A stretch of 64,000 nt of DNA. Source: Lentisphaeria bacterium (GTDB taxonomy: Bacteria > Verrucomicrobiota > Lentisphaeria > Victivallales > Victivallaceae). The notes under the pieces are model-generated. The model was not told where the DNA came from. It saw only the letters and a list, made by a program, of their open reading frames with translations, and did not search any database. The stretch is from positions 1,488,001-1,552,000 of the forward strand of contig CP091727.1 of NCBI GenBank assembly GCA_022009855.1. Reading direction: 5' to 3'. This document shows, piece after piece, positions 50,196 through 58,987 of this stretch. The position numbers were made by a program, and so were the translations under genes. Within the stretch, counting starts at the first letter, position 1. Each line of letters begins with the position of its first letter.

Positions 50196-50996
50196 ATGAA
50201 CACACAGAATCTCTTGATCCACTGCCCCGCGAAACCCGGATTCAACCGGATCTTCGACGTCGGCGAGTACAACATGAAACTGACCGGCTTCGGACTGCTT
50301 GTTCTGCGCGCCGGCGAGAGCCGCCAGAGCGACACCGGTTCGTTTGAGGTTGCGCTGGTGCTCCTCGGCGGCAAATGCCGGGTCACCGGTGACGGGTTCG
50401 ATTTCGTCGAGGTCGGCGGCCGGAAGAACGTCTTCGACGGCAAGCCGTACACGGTCTATCTGCCGCGCAATACGAAGTACACCGTCACTGCGCTCACCGA
50501 CGTGGAGATCGCGGTCAACTCCTCCCCGGCGAGCCGCGACACCGCGCGTCCGACCGTCATTACGCCGGAGATGACCCGCTCCTTCTCCCTTGGGCGGGAT
50601 AACTTCACCCGGCAGGCGACCGTGATGCTCGACGAGACCTTCGATTCGGAACACTTCTACATCGGCGAAGGGCTGATCCCCTCCGGCAACTGGTCGGGAT
50701 ATCCGCCGCACCGCCACGACATCGACAATCCGCCCGAGGAGATCGACATGGAGGAGACCTACTTCTACCTCTTCGATCCGCCGCAGGGCTTCGGCATTCA
50801 GAAGGTCTACACGCCGGACGGGCGGATCGACGAGACCTACACCGTCAAGAACTACGACACCGTCGCGATCGCCGAAGGATACCATCCGCTCTGCGGCGCT
50901 CCCGGCTATCAGATGTACTATCTCTGGACCATGACCGGCGCGTTCAACCGGGGCCTGATCTCCTCGAAGGATCCCGCCCACGCCTGGGTGAAGTGA
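50196..50996 (+). CDS. iolB: 5-deoxy-glucuronate isomerase (IolB/KduI-like cupin)
   Basis: The 266-residue bicupin opens LLIHCPAKPGFNRIFDVGEYNMKLTGFGLLVL, typical of IolB. The metal site is in GYPPHRHDIDNPPEEIDMEETYFY (HxH ... E) and EGYHPLCGAPGYQMYYLW carries the last His. IolB turns 5-deoxy-D-glucuronate into 2-deoxy-5-keto-D-gluconate in myo-inositol breakdown. The upper inositol genes (iolG, iolE, iolD) are not here, so the substrate may differ in this operon. GGAGTAA overlapping the previous stop serves as ribosome site. The frame is intact. Confidence 0.82.
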   Translation: MNTQNLLIHCPAKPGFNRIFDVGEYNMKLTGFGLLVLRAGESRQSDTGSFEVALVLLGGKCRVTGDGFDFVEVGGRKNVFDGKPYTVYLPRNTKYTVTALTDVEIAVNSSPASRDTARPTVITPEMTRSFSLGRDNFTRQATVMLDETFDSEHFYIGEGLIPSGNWSGYPPHRHDIDNPPEEIDMEETYFYLFDPPQGFGIQKVYTPDGRIDETYTVKNYDTVAIAEGYHPLCGAPGYQMYYLWTMTGAFNRGLISSKDPAHAWVK

Positions 50997-51000
50997 CGCG

Positions 51001-52512
51001 ATGAGTGACCGCGACCTGCTGCTCGGAGTCGATTTCGGCTCCGGGGGTGCAAAGTCACCCTGATCGACACCGCCGGTCATCTTGCCGGAGAAAGTTCGGT
51101 CGAGTACCGAACCTGGTACGAACACCCCGGCTGGGCGGAACAGGAGCCCGGCGACTGGTATGAGGCGATGTGCGCCGCGCTCGCCCGGGTCCGCGCTTCC
51201 GGCGTGGATTTCCGCCGGATCGCCGCGCTCGCCTTCGACGGCAGCACCCATAACGCGGTGCTGCTCGACGGCGCGATGAAGCCGCTCCGCCGCACCATCA
51301 TGTGGACCGACCAGCGCAGCACCGCCGAATGTGCCGAGCTGGAGGCGGAGCATGGCGAACGCATCTATGCGACCGCCTACCAGCATCCGACGCCGACCTG
51401 GACGTTGCCGCAGCTGCGCTGGCTCTCGAAGCACGAGCCGGAGGTGCTGCGCCGGACCAGGCACATCCTCTTCGTCAAGGATTACGTCCGTTATCTGGTG
51501 ACCGGCGTCGCCGTGACCGACCACATCGAGGCGCAGGGAACGCTCTTCTACGATATGAAGAAGCGCGCCTGGTCGGAGGAGCTGGCCGCTCTGGCGGGGA
51601 TCTCCTGCGAGGTGCTGCCGGAGCTGGTCAATCCGGTCGACCGGGTCGGGGGAAGTGACTCCGGAAGCCGCCGAACGGACCGGGATTCCGGCCGGAACTC
51701 CGGTGATCTGCGGCAGTTCCGACTCCGCCGCCGAGGATTACGGCGCCGGAGCGGTCGATCCGGGCGACGCGATCGTCAAGCTGGCCACCGCCGGAAACGT
51801 CAACGTGATGACCGCCGAAGCGCATCCGCATCCGCAGACGCTCACCTATTCGCACATCGTGCCGGGCATGTGGTACACGGTTTCGGCGACCAACGCGGCG
51901 GCGGTCTGCCAGCGCTGGTTCCGCGACCTCTTCTGCGAGGCGGAGAAGATCCAGGCGGAGAAGCTCGGCATCAAGAGCTTCGAACTGATGGACCGCCTGG
52001 CCGAGGCAAGTCCGGTCGGGGCGAATGGAGTCTTCTTCCACCCCTACCTGCAGGGGGAGCGCTGCCCCTACTGGGATTCGAGCCTGCGCGGCAGCTTCAT
52101 CGGTCTCGGAATGGGGAGCAGCCGCGGCGACATGCTCCGGGCGCTGCTCGAAGGCGTGGCGTTCAGCCTGCGCGACTGCCGGCGGCTGATCGACGAACTT
52201 GAACTGCCGATGAATCGGATCTTTCTCATCGGCGGCGGAGCCCGCAGCCGGATCTGGAGCGAGATCGTCTGCAACGTGATGAACGTGCCGGTCGAACTGC
52301 CTTCGCCCGGCGACGCCAGCTTCGGCACCGCGCTGCTGGCCGGAACCGGCGTGGGGATTTATCCGGACTGCCGGAGCGCGGTCCGCGCCTGCCTTTCCAT
52401 CTCGCGGCGGATCGAACCGGATCCGGCGCTGAGCGCGAAGTACGCGGAACTTTTCAAAACCTATCGCGCCGTGCATGACGCACTGGCGCCGATCTACAGA
52501 GGAATAAAGTGA
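51001..52512 (+). CDS. FGGY-family carbohydrate kinase (xylulokinase-like; two frameshifts)
   Basis: This sugar kinase has an actin-like fold. It starts LLLGVDFGSGGCKVTLIDTAG once a frame break near 51045 (G5) is bridged. WAEQEPGDWYEAM, IAALAFDGSTHNAVLLDG and RRTIMWTDQRSTAE match FGGY domain 1. Domain 2 has ATAGNVNVMT, GVFFHPYLQGERCPYWDSSLRGSFIGL, LEGVAFSLRDCRRLI and IFLIGGGARSRIWSEIVCNVMNVPVELP. A second break near 51650 (G5) resolves as DRVGEVTPEAAERTG. It probably phosphorylates a ketose made by the isomerase-like product of the next gene. It begins 4 bases after iolB and ends 2 bases before the next ATG. Confidence 0.85.
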
Positions 52513-52514
52513 CC

Positions 52515-53853
52515 ATGGAACAGTTGAAGGTCGGATACCTGCCGCTCGTCAAGGGCAGCTGGGTCAACGGGAAACAGGAGATTCGCCGCGCCGAGGTGAT
52601 CGGGATTTTCGAAGCTCGACGCCGAAATCGTCGAGGAGGGGCGGATCATCGTCACCGAGGAGGAGGCGAACTCCTCGATCGAAAAGTTCGAAAAAAGAGC
52701 GGGTCGACGCGGTGATCGTCCACTTCCTGAGCTTCGCTCTCGGCGCGGTGGTGCCCGCCGCCGCGAGGCGGCTCGGCGTGCCGGTGATCTTCTGGTCTGA
52801 ACCGGAACCGCCGTGGGATGGCGGCCGCATCCAGAAGAACAGCTTCTGCGGCACCAACTGCAATGCTCACGCGCTCTGGAAGATGCGTCTTCCCTACACC
52901 TTCGTCTACGGCGAAGGACCGGAGGTGGTCGAGGCGATCGGCCGCAAACTGCGCGTCGTCGCCGCGGTCAAGGGGCTGCGCAATCTGCGCATCGGTTCGG
53001 TCGGCGGACGGGTTCCCGGATTCTACGCGAGCAACTACGATGAACTTCAGCTGCTCGACACCTTCGGCATCTCCACCGAGAAGCTGACCATGCTCGAAGT
53101 GGTGGAGAGGGCGCGGAAGATCTTCGCCGACAGTGCCGAACCGTGCGCGCCGGTGGCGGATCCGATCCGTTCGTTCGACATCACCGACGAGGAGCGGCGG
53201 CGGCTCAAGGCACTTTTCCAGGCGTTCGTCGAAACGGCGAAGAAGTACCGTCTGGATGCGTTTGCCATCCGCTGCTGGCCGGAGTTCAGCGACATCTACG
53301 GCATCGGCGTCTGCGCGCTGATCGGGCTGCTCAACGAGGCCGGATTCGTCACCGGTTGCGAAGGGGATATGATCGGCACCGTGACGATGAAGCTCGGATC
53401 ACTGCTGGTTCCGGGGAGAAACCTTTCTTCTGCGACCTCATCAGCTTCGACGAGCAGGCGAACACCGGCGTGGTCTGGCACTGCGGCGCAGCGGCGCCAA
53501 GCCTCTGCCGGGGCGGCTGCGAACCGCGCTTCTGCAAGCATTCGATCATCGACGGCGGCGGCGTCAAAGGGGTGAGCTGCGAATTTCCGCTCAAGCCGGG
53601 CCGGGTGACATTGATGCGCATCGGCGAGGACCGCGACGGCGGCTACCGGCTCTTCATGGCTGCCGGCACCGCGCTGGAGACGGAGCAGCTGCTGCGCGGA
53701 ACTCCGCTTCAGATCAAGTTCGACGAAAAGGTCTCCGACCTGATCGAGACGATCATCGATGAAGGGGTGGAGCACCACTATGCGTTGATCCACGGCGACG
53801 TGACCGCCGAACTCAAGCTTTTCGCGAAATGGATGGGCATTCAAATCATTTAA
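52515..53853 (+). CDS. L-fucose/L-arabinose isomerase-like protein (about three frameshifts)
   Basis: The conceptual protein of about 446 residues has the two-part layout of FucI/AraA-like ketol isomerases: an N-terminal Rossmann-like part (VDAVIVHFLSFALGAVVPAAARRLGVPVIFWSEPEPPWDGG), SFCGTNCNAHALWKM, FAIRCWPEFSDIYGIGVCALIGLLNEAG (where family members hold metal ligands Glu and Asp: PEF, CEGD) and a C-terminal barrel (CKHSIIDGGGVKGVSCEFPLKPGRVTLMRIGED). Frame breaks occur near 52610, 52690 and 53400. The ATG at 52515 is 2 bases after the previous stop. It should supply a ketose to the FGGY kinase; the sugar is not known. Confidence 0.75.
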
Positions 53854-53871
53854 CCTAAATCAGGAGTGATC

Positions 53872-55317
53872 ATGCAACTGGCAAAAGACAACTACATGTA
53901 CCAGATGATCCGCTGCGAACTCGTTGACGCGGTCGGAGCGGAATTCGTCAACTCCGGCGCGGCCGACGGCCTCGGCCATTCGATCGACTACTACTGGATT
54001 CCGGAGATGTGGCACGACCGCGGCCGCGAACCGCAGAGACCCGACTTCATCGTCCATCCCGGTTCGACCGAAGAGGTCGCCAAGGTGATGAAGATCGCCA
54101 ATCAGTACAAGATTCCGGTGACTCCGTGGGGCGGCGGCTCCGGTTCCCAGGGCGGCGCTCTGCCGGTCTACGGCGGCATCATTCTCGACATGAAACGGAT
54201 GAACCGGGTCATCGAGATCGATACGCGCACCCTTTCGGTCACCTGCGAAACTGGCATCAACGCCCAGCATCTCGAATGGGCGGTGGAGAAGGCGGGCTAT
54301 TCGACCATGCACTTCCCGGCGTCGATCGCCTGCGCCACCATCGGCGGATTTCTCGCCCACCGCGGCACCGGAGTGCTCTCGACCAAGTACGGCAAGATCG
54401 AGGACATGGTCATGTCGCTTGAGGTGGTGACGCCGACCGGCGAGATCATTCACACGCTCCCGGTGCCGCGCCACGCCTCCGGGCCGGATCTCACCATGCT
54501 CTTCCTCGGCAGCGAGGGAACGCTCGGCGTGATGACCAAGGTGACGATGAAGATCCACCCGATTCCGGAGGCGCGCAAGTTCCATGCGTTCCTCTTCCCG
54601 GACATGCACACGGCGATGACCGCCGGCGCCGGATTGATGCACAGCCGGCTTCAGCCCTGCGCGGTCCGTCTCTATGACGGCCCGGAAACCGCGAAACTGA
54701 TCAAGCGGGTGCTCGGCATCGACCGCGAAGGAGCCTATCTGGTCTTCGGGTTCGACGGTCCGGAGAAGGTGGTTGACCTCCAGATGGAGCGCGCCTGCGA
54801 AATCTGCCGCGCCGCCGGTCCGAAGGAGGACCTCGGCACCGAATCGGGCGAAGCGTGGTGGAAGAACCGCTACAAGTTCTTCTACCCGCCCTACATGTTC
54901 CACATGCCGCAGGCGTTCGGTACGCTGGACACCGTCGCCACCTTCAGCAAGATCGAGAATGTCTACTGGGCGATGAAGCATGTGGTCGAGGAGAACTTTC
55001 CGGAAGCGTCCTTCATCGGTCACTTCTCCCACTGGTACGACTGGGGCTGCATGCTCTATGCGCGCTTCATCTTCGAGAAGGCGCCGGACGATCCGGCCGA
55101 GGCGGCGGCACTCTACAACCGCGTCTGGGATCTCGCGATCCGCGCGGCGATCCGCGAAGGCGGCGTCATCAACGAGCATCACGGCGTCGGCCTCAAGCTC
55201 GGCCGGTTGATGAAGGAGCTCTACGGGCCGGCGATGTACGTGCTCGAAGACATCAAGAAGCAGCTCGATCCCAACAACATCATGAATCCCGGCAAGATGG
55301 GTTTCAAAGGAGTCTAA
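53872..55317 (+). CDS. FAD-binding oxidoreductase, GlcD/D-lactate dehydrogenase-like
   Basis: This intact 482-residue flavoprotein of the vanillyl-alcohol-oxidase fold has an FAD-binding PP-loop (RPDFIVHPGSTEEVAKVMKIAN, TPWGGGSGSQGGALPVYGGIILDMKRMN) and SIACATIGGFLAHRGTGVLSTKYG, then a FAD-oxidase C domain ending NEHHGVGLKLGRL and DPNNIMNPGKMG. Relatives oxidise 2-hydroxy acids such as glycolate or D-lactate, or act as alkyl-DHAP synthases. AGGAG before the ATG at 53872 favours that start over a GTG at 53866. The next gene, an iron-sulfur protein, is probably the partner subunit, as in GlcDF. Confidence 0.82.
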   Translation: MQLAKDNYMYQMIRCELVDAVGAEFVNSGAADGLGHSIDYYWIPEMWHDRGREPQRPDFIVHPGSTEEVAKVMKIANQYKIPVTPWGGGSGSQGGALPVYGGIILDMKRMNRVIEIDTRTLSVTCETGINAQHLEWAVEKAGYSTMHFPASIACATIGGFLAHRGTGVLSTKYGKIEDMVMSLEVVTPTGEIIHTLPVPRHASGPDLTMLFLGSEGTLGVMTKVTMKIHPIPEARKFHAFLFPDMHTAMTAGAGLMHSRLQPCAVRLYDGPETAKLIKRVLGIDREGAYLVFGFDGPEKVVDLQMERACEICRAAGPKEDLGTESGEAWWKNRYKFFYPPYMFHMPQAFGTLDTVATFSKIENVYWAMKHVVEENFPEASFIGHFSHWYDWGCMLYARFIFEKAPDDPAEAAALYNRVWDLAIRAAIREGGVINEHHGVGLKLGRLMKELYGPAMYVLEDIKKQLDPNNIMNPGKMGFKGV

Positions 55318-55320
55318 ATC

Positions 55321-56376
55321 ATGCAGATCAATCAGTTTCCCGAAGTCATGTCCTCGTGCCGGTTCTGCTTCATGTGCCGCCATCTTTCGGCGGTCGGCCA
55401 GGTTTCCGGCCGTGAATCGGATACGCCCCGCGGCCGCGCGCTGATCGCCGACCGGGTGCGGATGCATCCGGAGGAGATCGGCAACGCCGACTTCATCGAG
55501 GCGATCTACCGTTCGGACCTCTCCGGTGCGAACCGTTTCCACTGCGACGGCTACCACGACGGCAAGGGGTACGACGAGGTCGGTCTGCAGCTCGCTCTGC
55601 GCCGCGATATCGTCGATGCCGGATACGCGCCGGAAAAGGTGAAGCAGGTCGCCGCCGAACTCAAGGCGACCGAGAACTGGAGCGTCGAGGGGAAGGGGGA
55701 TGTCCTGTACTTCGTCGATCCCGGCACCGCGGCGCGTCCGTCGGTGGAAAAGGCGGTGAAGGCGGTGCTCGACAAGGCGAATGTCCCGTACGCCGTGGTC
55801 CGGGGCGGCTGCATCGGCAAGGCGCTGAACGTGCTCGGCTTTGCCGCCGACGCGAAGGCGGCGATGGAGAAGTTCGCCGCAGTGGTCAACGGCACCGGAG
55901 CGAAGGTGCTGCTGGTCAGCAATCCGGCTGCGGCCGACGCCTTGAAGAGCGACTTCAAGGCCGCCGGCGTGAAACTGGTTCCGGAGGTGATGTTCACCGC
56001 CGGATACTTTGCGAAACTTGCGAAGGAGGGGCGTCTCTCCTTCGCTGGAAAGACCGGTGTCGCGAGCTACCTGCCGAGCGATTACCTCAAGAACTACCTC
56101 AAATGCGACTGCGCCGAGCAGCTGCTTGCGCTGATCGGCGTGAAGAACCGGATGTTCGGTACCAACGTCGAGGAGTCCTACACCGCCGGAGAGGGGGCGT
56201 TGGTGCTCGACCGGCTCTATCCGGAACTGGTGAAGATGCTGGCGGCCAAGGTCGCGGCGCAGGCGGAAGCCGATGTGCCGGTGATCGTGGCGAGCGCTTC
56301 CACCGCGGACGCGCTGGAAGCCGCCGGGCTGAAGTGCATCACGCTGGAAGAAGCGGCGGAGGCCGATCTATGTTAG
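55321..56376 (+). CDS. GlcF-related iron-sulfur protein with reduced cysteine set
   Basis: The 351-residue protein starts just after the flavoprotein stop. The N-terminus CRFCFMCRHLSAVGQVSGRE followed by DTPRGRALIADRV aligns with the first [4Fe-4S] region of GlcF-like subunits (CxxCxxC ... PRGR), but the fourth Cys-Pro is absent (CRHL). A second site is only hinted at by NRFHCDGYHDG. The two CCG domains of full GlcF are not seen; instead there are alpha/beta segments with GGCIGKALNVLGF and KCDCAEQLLALIG. It may carry one cluster and pass electrons from the flavoprotein to an acceptor. The frame is intact. Confidence 0.6.
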   Translation: MQINQFPEVMSSCRFCFMCRHLSAVGQVSGRESDTPRGRALIADRVRMHPEEIGNADFIEAIYRSDLSGANRFHCDGYHDGKGYDEVGLQLALRRDIVDAGYAPEKVKQVAAELKATENWSVEGKGDVLYFVDPGTAARPSVEKAVKAVLDKANVPYAVVRGGCIGKALNVLGFAADAKAAMEKFAAVVNGTGAKVLLVSNPAAADALKSDFKAAGVKLVPEVMFTAGYFAKLAKEGRLSFAGKTGVASYLPSDYLKNYLKCDCAEQLLALIGVKNRMFGTNVEESYTAGEGALVLDRLYPELVKMLAAKVAAQAEADVPVIVASASTADALEAAGLKCITLEEAAEADLC

Positions 56377-57194
56377 TTACGATGAATGAGATCCTTCCCG
56401 CCGCCCGGCGGGGGGGGGCGCGGTCGGTGCCTTCAACATCGGCAACTATGAGACGGCGCTGGCGGTGGTGCGGGCGGCCGAGGAGCTCGGTCAGCCGGTG
56501 ATCGTCCAGCTCTACAGCCGGCTGATCGACAACGGGCACGGCGAGCCGCTGGGTGCGGCGGTCCGCGTTCTGGCCGAACAGGCGTCGGTGCCGGTTGCGC
56601 TCCATCTGGACCACGGTTCCTCGGTTGAACAGGTCCGCCGGGCGATCGCGGCCGGATTCACTTCGGTGATGCTCGACGCGTCGAAGCTGCCGTTCGACGA
56701 GAACGTGGCGGCGGTCCGCGAGGCGGTCAAGCTCGCCCGCGAGGCGGGAGTTTCGATCGAGAGCGAAATCGGCCACGTACCGATGGGGGGCAGCACGATG
56801 GCGGTCTCCCCAGCTCGACGAGACGGTCCGTTTCTACGAGGAGACGAAGGTGGATGCGTTGGCGGTCTCGATCGGGACCGCGCACGGCTTCTACAAGGAT
56901 ACGCCGAAGATCGACGTGGATCTCGCCCGGCGGATCGGAGAGGCGATTCCAATTCCGCTGGTGCTGCACGGCGGTTCGGGGACTCCGCCGGAGAAGATCC
57001 GCGCGGTGATCGCCTGCGGCATCGCCAAGGTGAACATTGCGACCGAGTTTCAGTATGATTTCCAGCAGAAGCTCAAGGCGCGGCTGCTGGAGGCGGGCGA
57101 CAAATTCATCGCCGCCGATCTGCTGATGGCCCCGGTGGTGGATTCCTCGACGGAGTTCATCAAGCGGGAGATCCGTTTTCTTGCGGGATTGTGA
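56370..57194 (+). CDS. Class II (zinc) aldolase, fructose-bisphosphate/IolJ-like (two frameshifts)
   Basis: The ATG at 56370 overlaps the upstream gene by 7 bases, and the N-terminus MLVTMNEILPAARRGG is typical for the family. Motifs: AVGAFNIGNYETALAVV, PVALHLDHGSSVEQVRRAI (zinc His and active Asp), GFTSVMLDASKLPFDENV, ESEIGHVP, ALAVSIGTAHGFY (zinc His), PLVLHGGSGTPPEKIR (zinc His and phosphate loop) and KVNIATEFQYDF. A G8 run near 56410 and a break near 56810 disturb the frame. It splits a phosphorylated keto sugar into DHAP plus an aldehyde; with IolB and PfkB neighbours an IolJ-type reaction is possible. It is the last gene before a terminator. Confidence 0.82.
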
Positions 57195-57201
57195 CGGGGG
57201 A

Positions 57202-57270
57202 AGGGAAGAGCCGGGGGGCTCTCTTCCGTCAGCGGGGGATATCGGGAAGCCGGTATCTCCCGTTTTTTTT
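57202..57270 (+). terminator. Terminator of the carbohydrate operon (two hairpins)
   Basis: A first stem GGAAGAG/CTCTTCC (57202-57227) is followed by CGGGGGATA/TATCTCCCG (57233-57262 region, 9 bp with one G-T) and T8. The second is a classic terminator. Confidence 0.85.
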
Positions 57271-57305
57271 GATGGGGTAGAGGAGCAACGGAGAAGGGAG
57301 CGAAA

Positions 57306-57446
57306 ATGCGGAGTGTCCGGTTCTCCGCCGAAGTGATGGCCGGACCGGGTACGGAGCGGTGGCGATATTTTCCATCCGCCGGAAGCGCCGGATGCGCGAA
57401 GCCCGGGACACCTCCGCTTGAGAAGTTTCAAAAAAGGAAAGAATAG
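57306..57446 (+). CDS. Possible 46-residue ORF
   Basis: The ATG is preceded by AAGGGAG at 8 bases; the product is basic and Pro/Gly-rich (MRSVRFSAEVMAGPG to EKFQKRKE). It lies in the gap between the operon terminator and the rex promoter. No family is recognised and it could be chance. Confidence 0.2.
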   Translation: MRSVRFSAEVMAGPGTERWRYFPSAGSAGCAKPGTPPLEKFQKRKE

Positions 57447-57469
57447 ATAAAAAAGTATCGAAGTTGCAC

Positions 57470-57497
57470 TTGAAAAATTGGCTTTCCGGTGTATTTT
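57470..57497 (+). promoter_or_regulatory. Promoter of rex
   Basis: TTGAAA (57470-57475) and TATTTT (57492-57497), spacer 16. I see no clear Rex operator (TTGTGAA-type inverted repeat) here. Confidence 0.55.
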
Positions 57498-57503
57498 AAG
57501 AGA

Positions 57504-57728
57504 GCAGTTCGGTAAAAACTATCGAACCCGCGTCGCAGCCCGGGCAGAACCGGCGTGGCGGCGGAAAAAAGGAGTGGGAGCGGCGTCGACGGGTTCCGGA
57601 CCCGGGGACCGTTGCCGGAAATGCGATCCATGAGCTGACCGGATTCCAGAGAGAGGGAATTCAGGTCGGCTCATGTCGTGTCAGAGGAACTTATCTGCAT
57701 CTAATTTTAGAGAGAGCGGCCCCGATTC
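57504..57728 (+). promoter_or_regulatory. Long GC-rich leader of rex with potential secondary structure
   Basis: About 225 nt lie between the expected transcript start and the rex ATG. GAACCCG (57524-57530) can pair with CGGGTTC (57590-57596), enclosing a GC-rich stretch with GGCGGCGGA. No known RNA family is recognised; it may simply be untranslated. Confidence 0.35.
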
Positions 57729-58387
57729 ATGGCGAATGTAAAAGTTCAGAAACTTCCGACGATCCGTCGGCTGCCCACCTATTTGTACAAGCTCTCCGAG
57801 ATGCGCAAAGCGGGGATTTCGATTGTTGCGACGCCGGAACTGGCCCGCTATATGAATCTCGGAGAAATCGTCATCCGCAAGGATCTGGCCATCACCGGCG
57901 TTACCGGCCAGCCCGGAGTCGGTTACAAGGTCAAGGAGCTGATCGAGGCGATCAAGAGCTATCTGAACTGGGACAACGCTTCGGAGGCGATTCTGGCCGG
58001 TGCCGGTTCTCTCGGCAGCGCGCTCTTGGGCTACGAGGGGTTCGAAGAGTACGGACTGAAGATCATCGCGGCCTTTGACGCTGATCCCGGCAAGATCGGC
58101 ACCGAGATTCATGGGCGGAGCGTTTTCAGCGTGGAACGGCTTGAAGAGCTGGTGCGACGCCTTCAGGTGCGCATCGGAATCATCTGTGTGCCGGCCGCTT
58201 TCGCTCAGGAGGTGGCCGATGCCATGGTCGCCGGCGGAATCCGTGCGATCTGGAACTTCGCCAACGTGAGTTTGAAGGTCCCCGACGAGGTCGTGGTTCA
58301 GCGCGAAGTGATCGCGGGGGGCTGGCGGTGCTTTCGGTCAAGATGAACCGGCGCCTCGCGGATCTCGAACAGCAGGACGGCAACTGA
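57729..58387 (+). CDS. rex: Redox-sensing transcriptional repressor Rex (one frameshift near the end)
   Basis: Rex senses the NADH/NAD+ ratio and represses fermentation and hydrogenase genes when NAD+ is high. The N-terminal winged helix has TIRRLPTYLYKLSEMRKAG and ARYMNLGEIVIRKDLAITG; the Rossmann part has AILAGAGSLGSALLGY, IIAAFDADPGKIG and GIICVPAAFAQEVADAMVAGGIRAIWNFANVSL. At 58312 a G6 run lacks one base; the corrected end is AGGLAVLSVKMNRRLADLEQQDGN, stop at 58385. It lies 57 bases upstream of the hydrogenase genes, which it may control. Confidence 0.93.
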
Positions 58388-58444
58388 ATTTCATATTGAA
58401 ACAGAATACGGCAATCACCCAAATACAGCAACCAAGGAGCGAAA

Positions 58445-58960
58445 ATGCAGGAAACCATGGAAACCACCCAGGCGATGATCGACCATCTCGCCGCGGTCAA
58501 CAAGATCCTCGAGAAGTACGGGTATTCGGAAGCGAAGCTGATTCCGATCCTTCAGGAGGTGCAGGCGGTCTACAAGTATCTTTCCCGGGATATGATCAGC
58601 TACGTTGCGACCAGTATCGGCGTTCCGCCGTCGCGGGTCTACGGCGTGGCCACCTTCTATGCGCACTTTTCCATGCAGCCCAAGGGCAAGTACCTGATCA
58701 AGCTCTGCGACGGAACCGCCTGCCACGTCAAGAAATCGCACGGGTTGCTCAACGCCCTGTACGAGCGGCTGAATCTGTCGGCGGACAAGCGCACCACTTC
58801 CGATCTGCTCTTCACCATCGAGACGGTCAGCTGCCTCGGCGCCTGCGGCCTCGCCCCGGTGATGGTGGTCAACGATGAGGTCTACGGGCAGTGCACCCCG
58901 GAACGCGCCGTCGAGATCGTCGAGAAGATCATGGCCGACGAGAAAGCCGCGAACAAGTAA
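58445..58960 (+). CDS. hndA: NADH-dependent hydrogenase subunit, NuoE/HndA-like [2Fe-2S] protein
   Basis: The 171-residue thioredoxin-like ferredoxin subunit has a helical N-terminus (LIPILQEVQAVYKYLSRDMISYVA, VPPSRVYGVATFYAHF) and four cluster cysteines in LCDGTACHVKKS and VSCLGACGLAPVMVVND. In trimeric NAD(P)-linked or electron-bifurcating [FeFe] hydrogenases this subunit supports the NuoF-like flavoprotein. AAGGAG precedes the ATG. The frame is intact. It is followed by the NuoF- and HydA-like genes in the usual order. Confidence 0.92.
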   Translation: MQETMETTQAMIDHLAAVNKILEKYGYSEAKLIPILQEVQAVYKYLSRDMISYVATSIGVPPSRVYGVATFYAHFSMQPKGKYLIKLCDGTACHVKKSHGLLNALYERLNLSADKRTTSDLLFTIETVSCLGACGLAPVMVVNDEVYGQCTPERAVEIVEKIMADEKAANK

Positions 58961-58987
58961 TTCCAATCCAACAGAGAGCCTGAGAAG

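Noticed and set aside
53872..55317. Ether-lipid enzyme alkyl-DHAP synthase
   Set aside because: The fold is shared, but the neighbouring iron-sulfur protein and sugar genes favour a GlcD-like 2-hydroxyacid dehydrogenase; kept only as an alternative.
57504..57728. SRP RNA, 6S RNA or RNase P RNA in the rex leader
   Set aside because: The diagnostic conserved cores of these RNAs were not found.
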